In this document: positions 45,321 through 53,654 of the stretch, one piece after another
How positions within the stretch are numbered: position 1 is the first letter of the stretch
Layout of the letters: each line of letters starts with the position of its first letter
NCBI RefSeq assembly: GCF_040546685.1
Contig: NZ_JBEPOH010000001.1
Coordinates: forward strand, 1,178,001 to 1,242,000
Length of the DNA: 64,000 bases
Reading direction: 5' to 3'
Source: Variovorax sp. OAS795
GTDB lineage: Bacteria; Pseudomonadota; Gammaproteobacteria; Burkholderiales; Burkholderiaceae_C
Position numbers and translations under genes: made by a program
Notes under the pieces: model-generated
What the model saw: only the letters and a program-made list of their open reading frames with translations
Told to the model about the DNA's origin: nothing
The model's database searches: none

Positions 45321-45464
45321 GCGCCGCGCTGGGCCGCCCCAAGCAAGCTCGCACCGCAGTGCGAAGCACGGAGGTTGTCCAATGAGCGCCGCGCTGGGCC
45401 GCCCCAAGCAAGCTCGCACCGCAGTGCGAAGCACGGAGGTTGTCCAATGAGCGCCGCGCTGGGC
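45317..45464 (+). repeat. 65-bp tandem repeat with nested mini-ORFs at the DUF1326-DUF2182 junction
   Basis: Identical 65-base units start at 45317 and 45382, and the first 18 bases of a third copy at 45447 are the start of the DUF2182 gene. Each unit begins with ATGAGCGCCGCGCTGGG, contains a hairpin TCGCAC-CGCA-GTGCGA (45349-45364 and 45414-45429), and ends in a ribosome binding site GGAGGTTGTCC. Each full unit is a 22-codon ORF (MSAALGRPKQ...STEVVQ) whose TGA overlaps the next unit's ATG. So stop-start overlaps form a chain: DUF1326, mini-ORF 1 (45317-45385), mini-ORF 2 (45382-45450), DUF2182. Confidence 0.95.
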
Positions 45465-46253
45465 GGTGCCTCCAGGCACCGCCGCGTGTTCGTGCCGGTT
45501 CTTGCGGCCCTCGCCACGCTTGCGTGGCTGGTGCTGTGGGCCTGGACGCGCAGCCCCTACGGACGCTATCTGGAGCACGGCGACTGGACCGTCTCGGGTC
45601 CGGCCGCGTTCCTGTGCCAGGCCGTGCCTGCCGGCGGCGTGATCGTGCCCGCGGTGCTCTATGCGGTGGCGTGGATCCTCATGACAATGGCCATGATGCT
45701 GCCGACCACGCTGCCGCTCTTCAATGCCTTCGACCGCCTGACCACGGGTCGCGCCGACCACGCGCGCCTGCTCGCGATGCTGGGGCTCGGCTACATGGTG
45801 GTCTGGGGTGCCTTCGGGCTGCTGGCGCATGGTGTGCACAGCGCGGTGCTGGCACTGCTCGCGAGCGCGCCCACGCTGGCCTGGCATGGCTGGGTGATCG
45901 GCGCCGCCACCATCGCGCTGGCCGGCGCCTTCCAGTTCAGCCGCCTCAAGCACCGGTGCCTCGAAAAGTGCCGCACGCCATTGAGCTTCGTCATCGAGCA
46001 CTGGCGTGGCGGCCAGGCGCAGTCCCGCCATGCCTTGGCGCTGGGCATGCACCACGGCCTGTTCTGCGTGGGCTGCTGCTGGGCGCTGATGCTGCTGATG
46101 TTCGCGCTGGGGACCGTCAGCCTGGGCTGGATGCTGCTGCTGGCCGCTGTCATGGCCTTGGAAAAGAACGTCCCCTGGGGCCATCGGCTGAGCGCGCCGC
46201 TCGGGTATGCGCTGCTGGGCTGGGCCGCATTCATGGTGGTGTCCCATGTCTGA
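45447..46253 (+). CDS. DUF2182 family membrane protein
   Basis: 268-residue inner-membrane protein with about seven hydrophobic segments. Seen: VAWILMTMAMMLPTTLPLFNAF, the hallmark of DUF2182 (predicted metal-binding integral membrane proteins), GYMVVWGAFGLLAH, KHRCLEKCRTPLSF with a CxxxC pair, and MHHGLFCVGCCWALM with His and clustered Cys. The ATG at 45447 is preceded by GGAGGTTGTCCA, supplied by the last 65-bp repeat. Its partner DUF1326 is the usual neighbour; the pair is suspected, but not proven, to function in metal handling. Its stop overlaps the EamA gene by 8 bases. Confidence 0.88.
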   Translation: MSAALGGASRHRRVFVPVLAALATLAWLVLWAWTRSPYGRYLEHGDWTVSGPAAFLCQAVPAGGVIVPAVLYAVAWILMTMAMMLPTTLPLFNAFDRLTTGRADHARLLAMLGLGYMVVWGAFGLLAHGVHSAVLALLASAPTLAWHGWVIGAATIALAGAFQFSRLKHRCLEKCRTPLSFVIEHWRGGQAQSRHALALGMHHGLFCVGCCWALMLLMFALGTVSLGWMLLLAAVMALEKNVPWGHRLSAPLGYALLGWAAFMVVSHV

Positions 46254-47133
46254 AGCGGTGTCCGGGGCACGCGCTGCCCCATCCCTTCTGCAGACCGCAG
46301 GTCTCACCGCGGCCGCCATGGTCGCTTTCGCGGCCAACTCGCTGCTGTGCAGGCTGGCGCTGCAGCACCAGGGCATCGATCCGGCGAGCTTCGGCAGCAT
46401 CCGGCTGGTCTCGGGCGCGCTCACGCTGGCCCTCGTGGTGCGGTTCAGGGCGCACCCGTCGCCGGCCGCGCGCGCCGACTGGCTCGCTGCGGCGATGCTG
46501 TTCGCCTACGTCGCATTCTTTTCTTTCGCTTACCTCAGCCTGCCGGCAGGCACGGGCGCGCTGATCCTGTTCGGCGCGGTCCAGCTCACGATGCTCGGCG
46601 CGGGCCTGGGCGGCGGCGAGCGCTTCGGTCCGCTCGCTTGGCTGGGCTTCATCCTGGCGGCCGGCGGGCTGGTCTACCTGGTGTTGCCCGGTGTTGCGGC
46701 GCCGCCGCTGCTGGGGGCCGTGCTGATGGCCATCGCCGGCGTGGCGTGGGGCGTGTATTCGCTGCGGGGCCGCGGCGTGGCCGACCCGCTGGCGGCCACC
46801 TCCCGCAACTTTCTTCGGGCCGTGCCGCTCGCGCTCGCGCTGAGCCTCGCCTTTGCCGCGCGGGCCCATGCGGACGCGGCCGGCATCGCGCTCGCCGTGG
46901 CATCCGGTGCCTTGACCTCGGGCCTCGGCTACGTCATCTGGTATGCCGCGCTCGCCCGCCTGTCGGCCATGCAGGCGGCCACGGTGCAGCTGTCGGTGCC
47001 GCTCCTGGCGGCCATCGGCGGCGTGCTGCTGCTGTCGGAAGCGATCACGCCGCGGCTCGCGGCCGCGTCGGTGGCCATCCTTGGCGGCATCGCGATCGTG
47101 CTGAGCCAGAAGTCGCGCAACGCACGCCGCTAG
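46246..47133 (+). CDS. EamA/DMT family transporter
   Basis: 295-residue permease with about ten hydrophobic helices forming two EamA halves. Seen: AFAANSLLCRLALQHQGIDPASF (helix 1 signature), LPAGTGALILFGAVQLTM, a second half starting at GVAWGVYSLRGRGVADPL, and the terminal QLSVPLLAAIGGVLLLSEAITPRL. The substrate is unknown. It overlaps DUF2182 by 8 bases (ATGTCTGA), so it belongs to the DUF1326-DUF2182 operon, where it could export a related compound. It is convergent with the Ldh2 gene, separated by 18 bases. Confidence 0.9.
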   Translation: MSEAVSGARAAPSLLQTAGLTAAAMVAFAANSLLCRLALQHQGIDPASFGSIRLVSGALTLALVVRFRAHPSPAARADWLAAAMLFAYVAFFSFAYLSLPAGTGALILFGAVQLTMLGAGLGGGERFGPLAWLGFILAAGGLVYLVLPGVAAPPLLGAVLMAIAGVAWGVYSLRGRGVADPLAATSRNFLRAVPLALALSLAFAARAHADAAGIALAVASGALTSGLGYVIWYAALARLSAMQAATVQLSVPLLAAIGGVLLLSEAITPRLAAASVAILGGIAIVLSQKSRNARR

Positions 47134-47151
47134 GCGCGCGCCGGCCGGCTG

Positions 47152-48210
47152 CTACGCCACCGCCACGCCCACCTTCGAGCCGGCCGCGACGATCTCTCCC
47201 CAGGTCGCATCGTCCAGCCAGATGCCGTCGCGCTCGCGCGCCACGCGCGCGGCACGCTCCGGCTCGCCGGCGATCTGCAACTGGTCGAAGCCTTCGCCCG
47301 GCGGGCTTTGGCGCAGCCACTCGACGAACGCGGTTGCTTCCGCTGCGAAACTGGCCTGTGTTCCCAGCTTGGCCGGGTCGATCAGGATCGTCAGCATGCC
47401 GTTGAGTACCGTCCGCGCGGTGTCGGCCGGCCGGTGCCAGGTGCCACCGCCCGTGAGCGCGCCGCCCAGCAGCTCGCATGCCATCGCCATGCCGTAGCCC
47501 TTGTGCTCGCCGAAGGTCATGAGCGCGCCGAAGAGGCCGTTGGCCTGCGGCACCACCACCACGCCGGGGTCGTTGGTGGGCGCGCCGCGCTCGTCGATCA
47601 GGTAGCCGTCGGGCACCTTCTCGCCCTTGTTGTGGGCAACGCGCATCTTGCCCTGCGCCACGCGGCTGGTCGCAAAGTCGAGCAGGAAAGGCTCGGCCCC
47701 CGCCAGCGGAATCCCGATGCAGCACGGGTTGGTGCCGAAGCGCCCGTCGCCGCCGCCCCACGGTGCCACCACGGGCCGGGAGAGCACGTTGACGAAGTGC
47801 ATCGAGACCAGCCCTTCGGCCGTCGCCATCTCGGCGAAATGCCCGATGCGGCCCAGGTGGTGCGCATTGGCGAGCGTGAAGATGCAGCTGCCATGCTGTG
47901 CGGCGCGCGCGATGCCGAGCTCCATCGCCTGCACGCCGACGATCTGCCCATAGCCATGCTGGCCATCGAGCGCGAGCAACGTGCCGATGTCGGCATTGAC
48001 CTTGACCGATGCGTTGGGCACCAGGCCCCCTTCGGCGACCGCATCGACATAGCGCGGCAGCATGCCCACGCCGTGCGAGTCATGCCCGCTCAGGTTGGCC
48101 AGCACGAGGTTGCCGGCCACCTGCGCGGCTTCGGCCGGCGTGCTGCCGGCGGCTTCGAGGATGCGGGCGCATTGCGTCCGGAGGGCGGAGGCTGGAAGAG
48201 TCTGGGGCAT
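47152..48210 (-). CDS. Malate/L-lactate dehydrogenase (Ldh2) family oxidoreductase
   Basis: 352-residue NAD(P)-dependent 2-hydroxy/2-keto acid (or cyclic imino acid) dehydrogenase of the YlbC/Ldh2 family. Seen: LSGHDSHGVGMLPRYVD with the conserved active-site His, NAHHLGRIGHFAE, RFGTNPCCIGIPLAG, FATSRVAQGKMRVAHNKG, and FGEHKGYGMAMACELLGGALTGG. Last gene of the FadR-headed minus-strand operon, 7 bases after the UxaA-type dehydratase, so it probably oxidises or reduces an intermediate of the same sugar-acid pathway. The precise substrate is unresolved. Confidence 0.91.
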   Translation of the reverse strand: MPQTLPASALRTQCARILEAAGSTPAEAAQVAGNLVLANLSGHDSHGVGMLPRYVDAVAEGGLVPNASVKVNADIGTLLALDGQHGYGQIVGVQAMELGIARAAQHGSCIFTLANAHHLGRIGHFAEMATAEGLVSMHFVNVLSRPVVAPWGGGDGRFGTNPCCIGIPLAGAEPFLLDFATSRVAQGKMRVAHNKGEKVPDGYLIDERGAPTNDPGVVVVPQANGLFGALMTFGEHKGYGMAMACELLGGALTGGGTWHRPADTARTVLNGMLTILIDPAKLGTQASFAAEATAFVEWLRQSPPGEGFDQLQIAGEPERAARVARERDGIWLDDATWGEIVAAGSKVGVAVA

Positions 48211-48217
48211 AGGTTCC

Positions 48218-49744
48218 TTACATCACCGCGCCGACTTGCCACGGCACGAATTCATTCTGGCCGTAGCCATGTTTTTCGCTCTTGGACGGTTCTCCCGAGG
48301 CGGTGGCGAGCACCAGTTCGAAGATGCGCTGGCCCATCTCCTGGATCGAACTCGTGCCGTCCACGATCTCGCCGCAGTTGATGTCCATGTCTTCTTCCTG
48401 CCGCTGCCACAGCGCCGAGTTGGTCGCGAGCTTGAGCGAGGGCGAGGGCGCGCAGCCGTAGGCCGAGCCGCGCCCGGTCGTGAAGCAGATGACGTTCGCG
48501 CCGCCGGCCACCTGTCCGGTCGCGCTCACCGGGTCGTAGCCCGGCGTGTCCATGTAGACGAAGCCGTGCGCGGTGACGGGTTCGGCGTATTCGTACACCG
48601 CCTCGAGGTTGCTGGTGCCGCCCTTGGCCACCGCGCCGAGCGATTTTTCGAGGATCGTCGTGAGCCCGCCCGCCTTGTTGCCCGGCGAGGGGTTGTTGTT
48701 CATCTCGCCCTCGTTGATCTCGGTGTAGTGCTCCCACCACTTGATGCGGTCCACCAGCTTCTGGCCGACTTCGCGCTTCACGGCCCGCCGCGTCAGCAGG
48801 TGCTCGGCGCCGTAGACCTCGGGCGTTTCGCTCAGGATGGCGGTGCCGCCGTGCGCCACCAGCAGGTCGACCGCGGCACCCAGCGCCGGGTTCGCGCTGA
48901 TGCCCGAATAGCCATCGGAGCCGCCGCACTGCAGGCCGATGGTGATGTGCGCCGCGCTGCACGGCTCGCGCTTCGCTGCGTTGGCGCGCGGCAGCATCTC
49001 GTTGATGAGCGCAATGCCTTTTTCGACCGTCTTGCGCGTGCCGCCGGTGTCCTGGATGTTGAAGGTGCGGAAGTTCTCGCCCTCGGCCAGGTGCCCGGTC
49101 GCGAGCCAGGCATTGATCTGGTTCGCCTCGCAGCCCAGGCCCACCACCAGCACGCCCGCGAAGTTCGGGTGCGTGGCATAGCCCGTGAGCGTGCGCTCCA
49201 GGATCTGCATGCCCATGCCCTGCGTGTCCATGCCGCAGCCGGTGCCATGCGTGAGCGCCACGATGCCGTCGACGTTCGGGTAGTCGGCCAGCGCCGCCGG
49301 ATTGGTCTTGCGCGAGAAGTGGTCGGCAATGGCGCGCGCCGCGGTGGCCGAGCAGTTCACGCTCGTGAGCACGCCGATGTAGTTGCGCGTGGCCACGCGG
49401 CCGTCGGCGCGCTTGATGCCCATGAAGGTGGCCTCGCGCCGGGCCGGTGCCGGCTTCACGTCGGCGCCGAAGGCGTAGTCGCGCTCGAAGTCGCCCTTGT
49501 CGGGGCCCATGTCGAGGTTGTGCGTGTGCACGTGCTCGCCGGGCGCGATCGGCTTGCTCGCGAAGCCGATGATCTGGTTGTAGCGGCGCACCGGCTCGCC
49601 GGCGGCAATGGCGCGCACCGCCACCTTGTGGCCGGCGGGGATCAGGCCGCGCACGGCAAAGTCTTCGACCTTGGCGCCGCCGACCAGCTGGCTGCGCGCG
49701 ATCACGACATCGTCGGCCGGATGCAGGCGAATGAAGGGATTCAT
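48218..49744 (-). CDS. UxaA family dehydratase (galactarate/altronate dehydratase type)
   Basis: 508-residue sugar-acid dehydratase. Seen: an N-terminal SAF-like domain (MNPFIRLHPADDVVIAR ... RGLIPAGHKVA, residues 1-95), then the large UxaA/GarD domain with GIKRADGRVATRNYIGVL, HGTGCGMDTQGMGMQ, GLGCEANQIN, GLQCGGSDGYSGISANPALG, NNNPSPGNKAGGLTTILEKS and GTSSIQEMGQRIFELVLATASG. Cysteines in the GCGM and GLGCE/GLQCGG segments probably ligate iron. The family dehydrates D-altronate or D-galactarate to 2-keto-3-deoxy acids. Size and completeness fit a full single-chain enzyme. It sits just downstream of dctM, so the substrate is likely imported by the TRAP system. Confidence 0.92.
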   Translation of the reverse strand: MNPFIRLHPADDVVIARSQLVGGAKVEDFAVRGLIPAGHKVAVRAIAAGEPVRRYNQIIGFASKPIAPGEHVHTHNLDMGPDKGDFERDYAFGADVKPAPARREATFMGIKRADGRVATRNYIGVLTSVNCSATAARAIADHFSRKTNPAALADYPNVDGIVALTHGTGCGMDTQGMGMQILERTLTGYATHPNFAGVLVVGLGCEANQINAWLATGHLAEGENFRTFNIQDTGGTRKTVEKGIALINEMLPRANAAKREPCSAAHITIGLQCGGSDGYSGISANPALGAAVDLLVAHGGTAILSETPEVYGAEHLLTRRAVKREVGQKLVDRIKWWEHYTEINEGEMNNNPSPGNKAGGLTTILEKSLGAVAKGGTSNLEAVYEYAEPVTAHGFVYMDTPGYDPVSATGQVAGGANVICFTTGRGSAYGCAPSPSLKLATNSALWQRQEEDMDINCGEIVDGTSSIQEMGQRIFELVLATASGEPSKSEKHGYGQNEFVPWQVGAVM

Positions 49745-49767
49745 CGTGGAACTCGTTTCGGGTTGGA

Positions 49768-51162
49768 CTAGAAGAACATTTTCGGCAGCCACAGTACCAA
49801 TGAAGGCACATAGGTGATCACGACCAGTGCCAGCAGCAGCGGAATGAGCCACGGCAGGATGGCCATCGTCGTGCGCTCGAAGCTCAGGCCCGCCACGCGC
49901 GCAAGCACGAAGAGCACCATGCCCATCGGCGGATGCAGCAGGCCGATCATCAGGTTCAGCACCATCACCAGGCCGAAGTGGATCGGGTCCACGCCCAGCT
50001 GGGTGGCGATCGGCAGCAGGATCGGCACCAGGATGGTGATGGCCGCCGTCGGCTCCAGGAAGCAGCCCACGAACAGCATCAGCAGGTTGGCCAGCAGCAG
50101 GAACACCCAGGCTTCCTTGGTGAAGCCGAGCACCCAGCTCGCGATGTCGGTGGTCACGCCGGTGGCCGTGAGCATCCAGCCGAAGATGGACGCCGCGGCC
50201 ACGATGAACAGCACGGTGGACGTGGTCTCGATGGTGTCCAGGCAGACCTTGACGAACATCTTCCAGGACAGCGTCTTGTACCAGGCAAAGCCGAGGATCA
50301 TGGCCCACACGCAGGCCGCGATCGCGCCTTCGGTGGGCGTGAACAGGCCCGTGCTCATGCCGCCGATCAGCAGCACCGGCGTCATGATCGGCAGCAGCGC
50401 CTCGAACTTGAAGATCCGGTCGAGCACGAACAGCGATGCCAGGCCCGCGAATACCGTGAGCTGCGGCGGGGTGCCCAGCTTGGACACCAGGAGCCAGATC
50501 AGGAGCGGCCAGCCGATCACCACGGCCAGCTCGCACATCGCCTTGAAGAAGCGCGTGCTGGAGAACTTGACGTCGCCGCCCCAGCCGTTGCGATGCGCGA
50601 AGTAGGCCACCGTCAGCATCATCAGGATGGCCAGCAGCGCGCCGGGCAGGATGCCCGCGAGGAACAGTGCCCCCACCGACACGTTGGCCATCATCCCGTA
50701 GATCACGAACGGCAGGCTCGGGGGGATGATCGGGCCCAGCGTGGCCGAGGCGGCCGTCACGCCGACCGCGAATTCGGTCGAGTAGCCGTGCTCCTTCATG
50801 GCCTTGATCTCGATCGTGCCGAGGCCCGCGGCGTCGGCAATGGCCGTGCCGCTCATGCCCGCGAAGATCACCGAGCCGAGCACGTTCACATGGCCGAGCC
50901 CGCCCTTGAGCCAGCCGACCAGCGCGAGCGCGAAGTTGTAGATGCGGGTGGTGATGCCCGCGTTGTTCATCAGGTTGCCGGCCAGGATGAAGAAGGGCAC
51001 CGCCAGCAGCGGAAAGCTGTCGATCCCGCTCACCATGCGGTGGATGACGACGAAGGGCGGCAGGCTGCCGCTCACGAGGATGTAGGCCAGCGAGGCGCCG
51101 GCCATGGCCACGGCCACGGGGATGCCGCCGGCCATGAAGACCAGGAAGAATATTTTGAGCAT
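49768..51162 (-). CDS. dctM: TRAP transporter large permease (DctM family)
   Basis: 464-residue large membrane subunit of a tripartite ATP-independent periplasmic transporter with about twelve hydrophobic segments. Seen: PFFILAGNLMNNAGITTRI, FAGMSGTAIADAAGLGTIEI, GVTAASATLGPIIPPSLPFVIYG and GLLHPPMGMVLFVLA, all DctM signatures. It would carry out Na+-driven import of the ligand delivered by DctP. Gene order dctP-dctQ-dctM with short gaps (39 and 19 bases), followed by the dehydratase 23 bases on. Confidence 0.95.
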   Translation of the reverse strand: MLKIFFLVFMAGGIPVAVAMAGASLAYILVSGSLPPFVVIHRMVSGIDSFPLLAVPFFILAGNLMNNAGITTRIYNFALALVGWLKGGLGHVNVLGSVIFAGMSGTAIADAAGLGTIEIKAMKEHGYSTEFAVGVTAASATLGPIIPPSLPFVIYGMMANVSVGALFLAGILPGALLAILMMLTVAYFAHRNGWGGDVKFSSTRFFKAMCELAVVIGWPLLIWLLVSKLGTPPQLTVFAGLASLFVLDRIFKFEALLPIMTPVLLIGGMSTGLFTPTEGAIAACVWAMILGFAWYKTLSWKMFVKVCLDTIETTSTVLFIVAAASIFGWMLTATGVTTDIASWVLGFTKEAWVFLLLANLLMLFVGCFLEPTAAITILVPILLPIATQLGVDPIHFGLVMVLNLMIGLLHPPMGMVLFVLARVAGLSFERTTMAILPWLIPLLLALVVITYVPSLVLWLPKMFF

Positions 51163-51181
51163 GCGGTTGTTCTCGTCGGGC

Positions 51182-51739
51182 TCAGCGATCGGCGAGGGTG
51201 GATTCGGGGCGTTCGAGCACGCTGTAGCCGCGCTTCCAGTGGATGCGCGCGACCTGGATCGAGCGCCAGGTCATCGCGATGAAGCCGAACAGGCACAGGC
51301 CGTAGACGATGTTCATCGGCGCATCGACGATGGTCATGCGCGTGTTGTTGCCAATCTTCAGCATCATCTGCACCGTCATGACCACGGCCGCGACGAAGAA
51401 CGCGGTGCGCAGCACGTCGACCGCGCGCGACAGCCAGCGGCCCATGGCCGGCGGCATGTGGCGGTAGAAGAAATCGACCTGGATCTGGTTGTTCTTCGCC
51501 ACGCCGATGGCCGCGCCGATGAAGACCACGGCTATCAGCATGTAGCGCGCCACCTCCTCGGTCCAGGCGGCCGAGTCGTTCATCACGTAGCGCGTGACGA
51601 ACTGGTAGAACACCGTGAGCCCGAGCATCCAGAAGATCGCGAGCGCGATCCATCCCTCGGCGATGGTGGGCGACAGGTCGACGGCCTCGTCTTCCGCGTG
51701 AAAGTGGCCCTCGTCGTCGATGATCTTCTGTTCGTTCAT
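51182..51739 (-). CDS. dctQ: TRAP transporter small permease (DctQ family)
   Basis: 185-residue small membrane subunit with four hydrophobic helices. Seen: an acidic N-terminus, IALAIFWMLGLTVFYQFVTRYVMNDSAAWTEEVARY, whose WTEEVARY is the DctQ hallmark, and KNNQIQVDFFYRHMPP. It scaffolds DctM and contacts DctP. The N-terminal acidic extension (about 25 residues before helix 1) is slightly longer than usual. Start ATG 51739. Confidence 0.94.
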   Translation of the reverse strand: MNEQKIIDDEGHFHAEDEAVDLSPTIAEGWIALAIFWMLGLTVFYQFVTRYVMNDSAAWTEEVARYMLIAVVFIGAAIGVAKNNQIQVDFFYRHMPPAMGRWLSRAVDVLRTAFFVAAVVMTVQMMLKIGNNTRMTIVDAPMNIVYGLCLFGFIAMTWRSIQVARIHWKRGYSVLERPESTLADR

Positions 51740-51778
51740 GCGCTGGGTGTCTCCGGTCCTGGTGCAGGTCGCCTGGGC

Positions 51779-52774
51779 TTACTTGATGGCAATGATCCGG
51801 TCGTAGTCCTGCTGGCGGTAGCCGTGGTCCGTGGGCTTGGTGTTCTTCAGCACGGCCTCGCGGAACGCGGCCTTGTCGACCGTGATCACGTTGTTGCCCC
51901 GCTTCTTGAACTCTTCCGTCAGGCGGGCTTCCGACGCGATGATGTCGCGGCCGGTCTTCTCGGCGGCTTCCTGCATCACCTCGGTGAAGATCTTCTTCTC
52001 GTCGGCCGAGAGCTTGCCCCACAGCTGGCCCGAGACCACGGTCAAGAGCGAATCGATGATGTGGCCGGTGAGCGAGATGTTCTTCTGCACCTCGAAGAAC
52101 TTCTTGGCCTCGATGGTGGGCAGCGGGTTTTCCTGCGCATCGACCGTGTTGTTCTGCAGCGCAAGGTAGACCTCGGCGAACGCGATGGGCGTGGCGTTGG
52201 CGCCCAGCGCCTTGGGGAAGGCCAGGTACGCCGGTGCGTCGGGCACGCGGATCTTCAGGCCCTTCATGTCCTCGGGCTTGGCCACGGGCTTGGCGGCGCT
52301 CGAGGTGACGTGCCGTGCGCCGTAATAGTTGAGCGCCGTGATGTGGTTGCCGCTCTTGTCGTCGTAGCCCTTGGCAAGCTCCTGGAACACATCGCTCTTG
52401 GCGTACTTCAGCAGGTGCTCCGAGTCGCGGAAGATGAACGGAAAGTAGGTCACGGCCAGCGGCTTGTAGGTGTTGCCGGCAAAGCTGGCGCCGGTCAGCA
52501 CGATGTCGACCGTGCCGAGCGTCAGGCCCTGGTTGATGTCCGACTCCTTGCCCAGGCTCGATGCCGGAAACACCTGGATGTCGTACTTGCCGTTGGTGCG
52601 CTTCTTGATTTCTTCCGCGGCCCACACCGAGTACTTGTGGAACGGCTCCGAGGTTTCGTACACATGCGCCCACTTGAGCTTGGTCTGTGCGCCGGCGATG
52701 CCGGTCGCGCCCAGCGCGGTTGCGGCCAGGGCGCAAGCGGCAATGGCCTTGAGGGTGTTGCGTTTGCTGATCAT
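51779..52774 (-). CDS. dctP: TRAP transporter substrate-binding protein (DctP family)
   Basis: 331-residue periplasmic receptor. Seen: a Sec signal peptide (MISKRNTLKAIAACALAATAL...GAQT, cleavage probably after Ala29), KLKWAHVYETSEPFHKYS, EEIKKRTNGKYDIQVFPASSLG, and the conserved KGLKIRVPDAPAYL with the arginine that salt-bridges the ligand carboxylate, then PIAFAEVYLALQNNTVDAQENP. Such sequences bind carboxylic acids including hexuronates and aldonates. AAGGAG precedes the ATG. First transporter gene after the FadR regulator, 43 bases downstream. The ligand is probably a sugar acid, by context. Confidence 0.95.
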   Translation of the reverse strand: MISKRNTLKAIAACALAATALGATGIAGAQTKLKWAHVYETSEPFHKYSVWAAEEIKKRTNGKYDIQVFPASSLGKESDINQGLTLGTVDIVLTGASFAGNTYKPLAVTYFPFIFRDSEHLLKYAKSDVFQELAKGYDDKSGNHITALNYYGARHVTSSAAKPVAKPEDMKGLKIRVPDAPAYLAFPKALGANATPIAFAEVYLALQNNTVDAQENPLPTIEAKKFFEVQKNISLTGHIIDSLLTVVSGQLWGKLSADEKKIFTEVMQEAAEKTGRDIIASEARLTEEFKKRGNNVITVDKAAFREAVLKNTKPTDHGYRQQDYDRIIAIK

Positions 52775-52817
52775 TTGTCGGTCTCCTTTTATGGTCTGAA
52801 GAAAAATCGCTGGCCGT

Positions 52818-53525
52818 TCAAGAGGCTTTCGCGCGGCGCCAGCTCGCGCTGAATCGTTGGTGCGAGTTGTCCATGTGGGCATGCATCGCGGCACGCGCGG
52901 CCTCGGCGTCGCGGGCCGCCACGGCGTCGCGGATGGCCTCGTGCTCGGCAATGGCCGAACGCCAGGAGGCCACGGTTTCGAAGTAGCCGCCCAGCCGCGT
53001 GAAGATCGGCCCGTTGCGCGAATCCCAGAAGCTCTGCACCGTCTCCACCAGCACCGTGTTGCCGCTGGCATTGACGATGGCCACGTGAAATTCGCGGTCG
53101 CCCTCGAGCGGCAGGATCTCGCGGTCGGCCAGTGCACTCATCGTCTTGATCGCGCGCGTCATCGCATCGACGTCCTTGCGCTTGCCGACGGTGGCCGCAA
53201 TGGCGGCGGTCTCGCCCTCGATCACGCGGCGCGCGCGGATGAGCTCCAGCGGGCCCCATTCGGTCGGCGCCACCGGCTTGGCCGCGCGACGCGAGCGGTC
53301 GAGCACGTACACGCCCGAGCCGGTGCGGACTTCGACCCAGCCTTCGACCTCGAGCGCGATCAGCGCCTCGCGCACCGAAGGCCGGCTCACGCCGAGCTGC
53401 TTGGCCAGGTCGCGCTCGGCCGGCAGCCGTGCGCCGACCGCGAACTCGCCCTTGCCGATCAGCCCCCGGAGCTGGTCGGCAATCTGGCGATAGAGGCGCT
53501 GGGGTTCGACGGTCTGGAGCGGCAC
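52818..53525 (-). CDS. FadR/FCD-type GntR regulator
   Basis: 235 residues: an N-terminal winged helix (about 8-75; ARLPAERDLAKQLGVSRPSVREAL, VRTGSGVYVL) and an FCD ligand-binding domain (about 95-225; IRARRVIEGETAAIAA, DREFHVAIVNASGNTVLVE, EHEAIRDAVAARDAEAARAAM), with Asp and His residues that usually bind metal and a carboxylic acid. The only start is a GTG at 53525. It heads the TRAP/dehydratase operon and faces the SDR-SDR-FAH operon across a perfect palindrome at 53545-53562, so it probably represses both until a pathway sugar acid is present. Confidence 0.93.
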   Translation of the reverse strand: MPLQTVEPQRLYRQIADQLRGLIGKGEFAVGARLPAERDLAKQLGVSRPSVREALIALEVEGWVEVRTGSGVYVLDRSRRAAKPVAPTEWGPLELIRARRVIEGETAAIAATVGKRKDVDAMTRAIKTMSALADREILPLEGDREFHVAIVNASGNTVLVETVQSFWDSRNGPIFTRLGGYFETVASWRSAIAEHEAIRDAVAARDAEAARAAMHAHMDNSHQRFSASWRRAKAS

Positions 53526-53544
53526 GGGTTCGGGAAGTTAAGGG

Positions 53545-53562
53545 TTGTCCAGAATTGGACAA
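53545..53562. promoter_or_regulatory. Perfect 18-bp palindromic operator for the FadR-type regulator
   Basis: TTGTCCA-GAAT-TGGACAA, with 7-base arms, lies 20 bases before the regulator's GTG and about 90 bases before the SDR start. Its size and T-GT-AC-A-like arms suit FCD-type GntR regulators. It is the only strong dyad in this divergent gap. Confidence 0.7.
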
Positions 53563-53654
53563 GTGGTAAGGCCAATTCAGAATACGATCCACGCCGCGCC
53601 GTCGCCATCGGGCCAAACCCTGAACGGCGGCTTCCATCTTTCTAGGAGACATGC

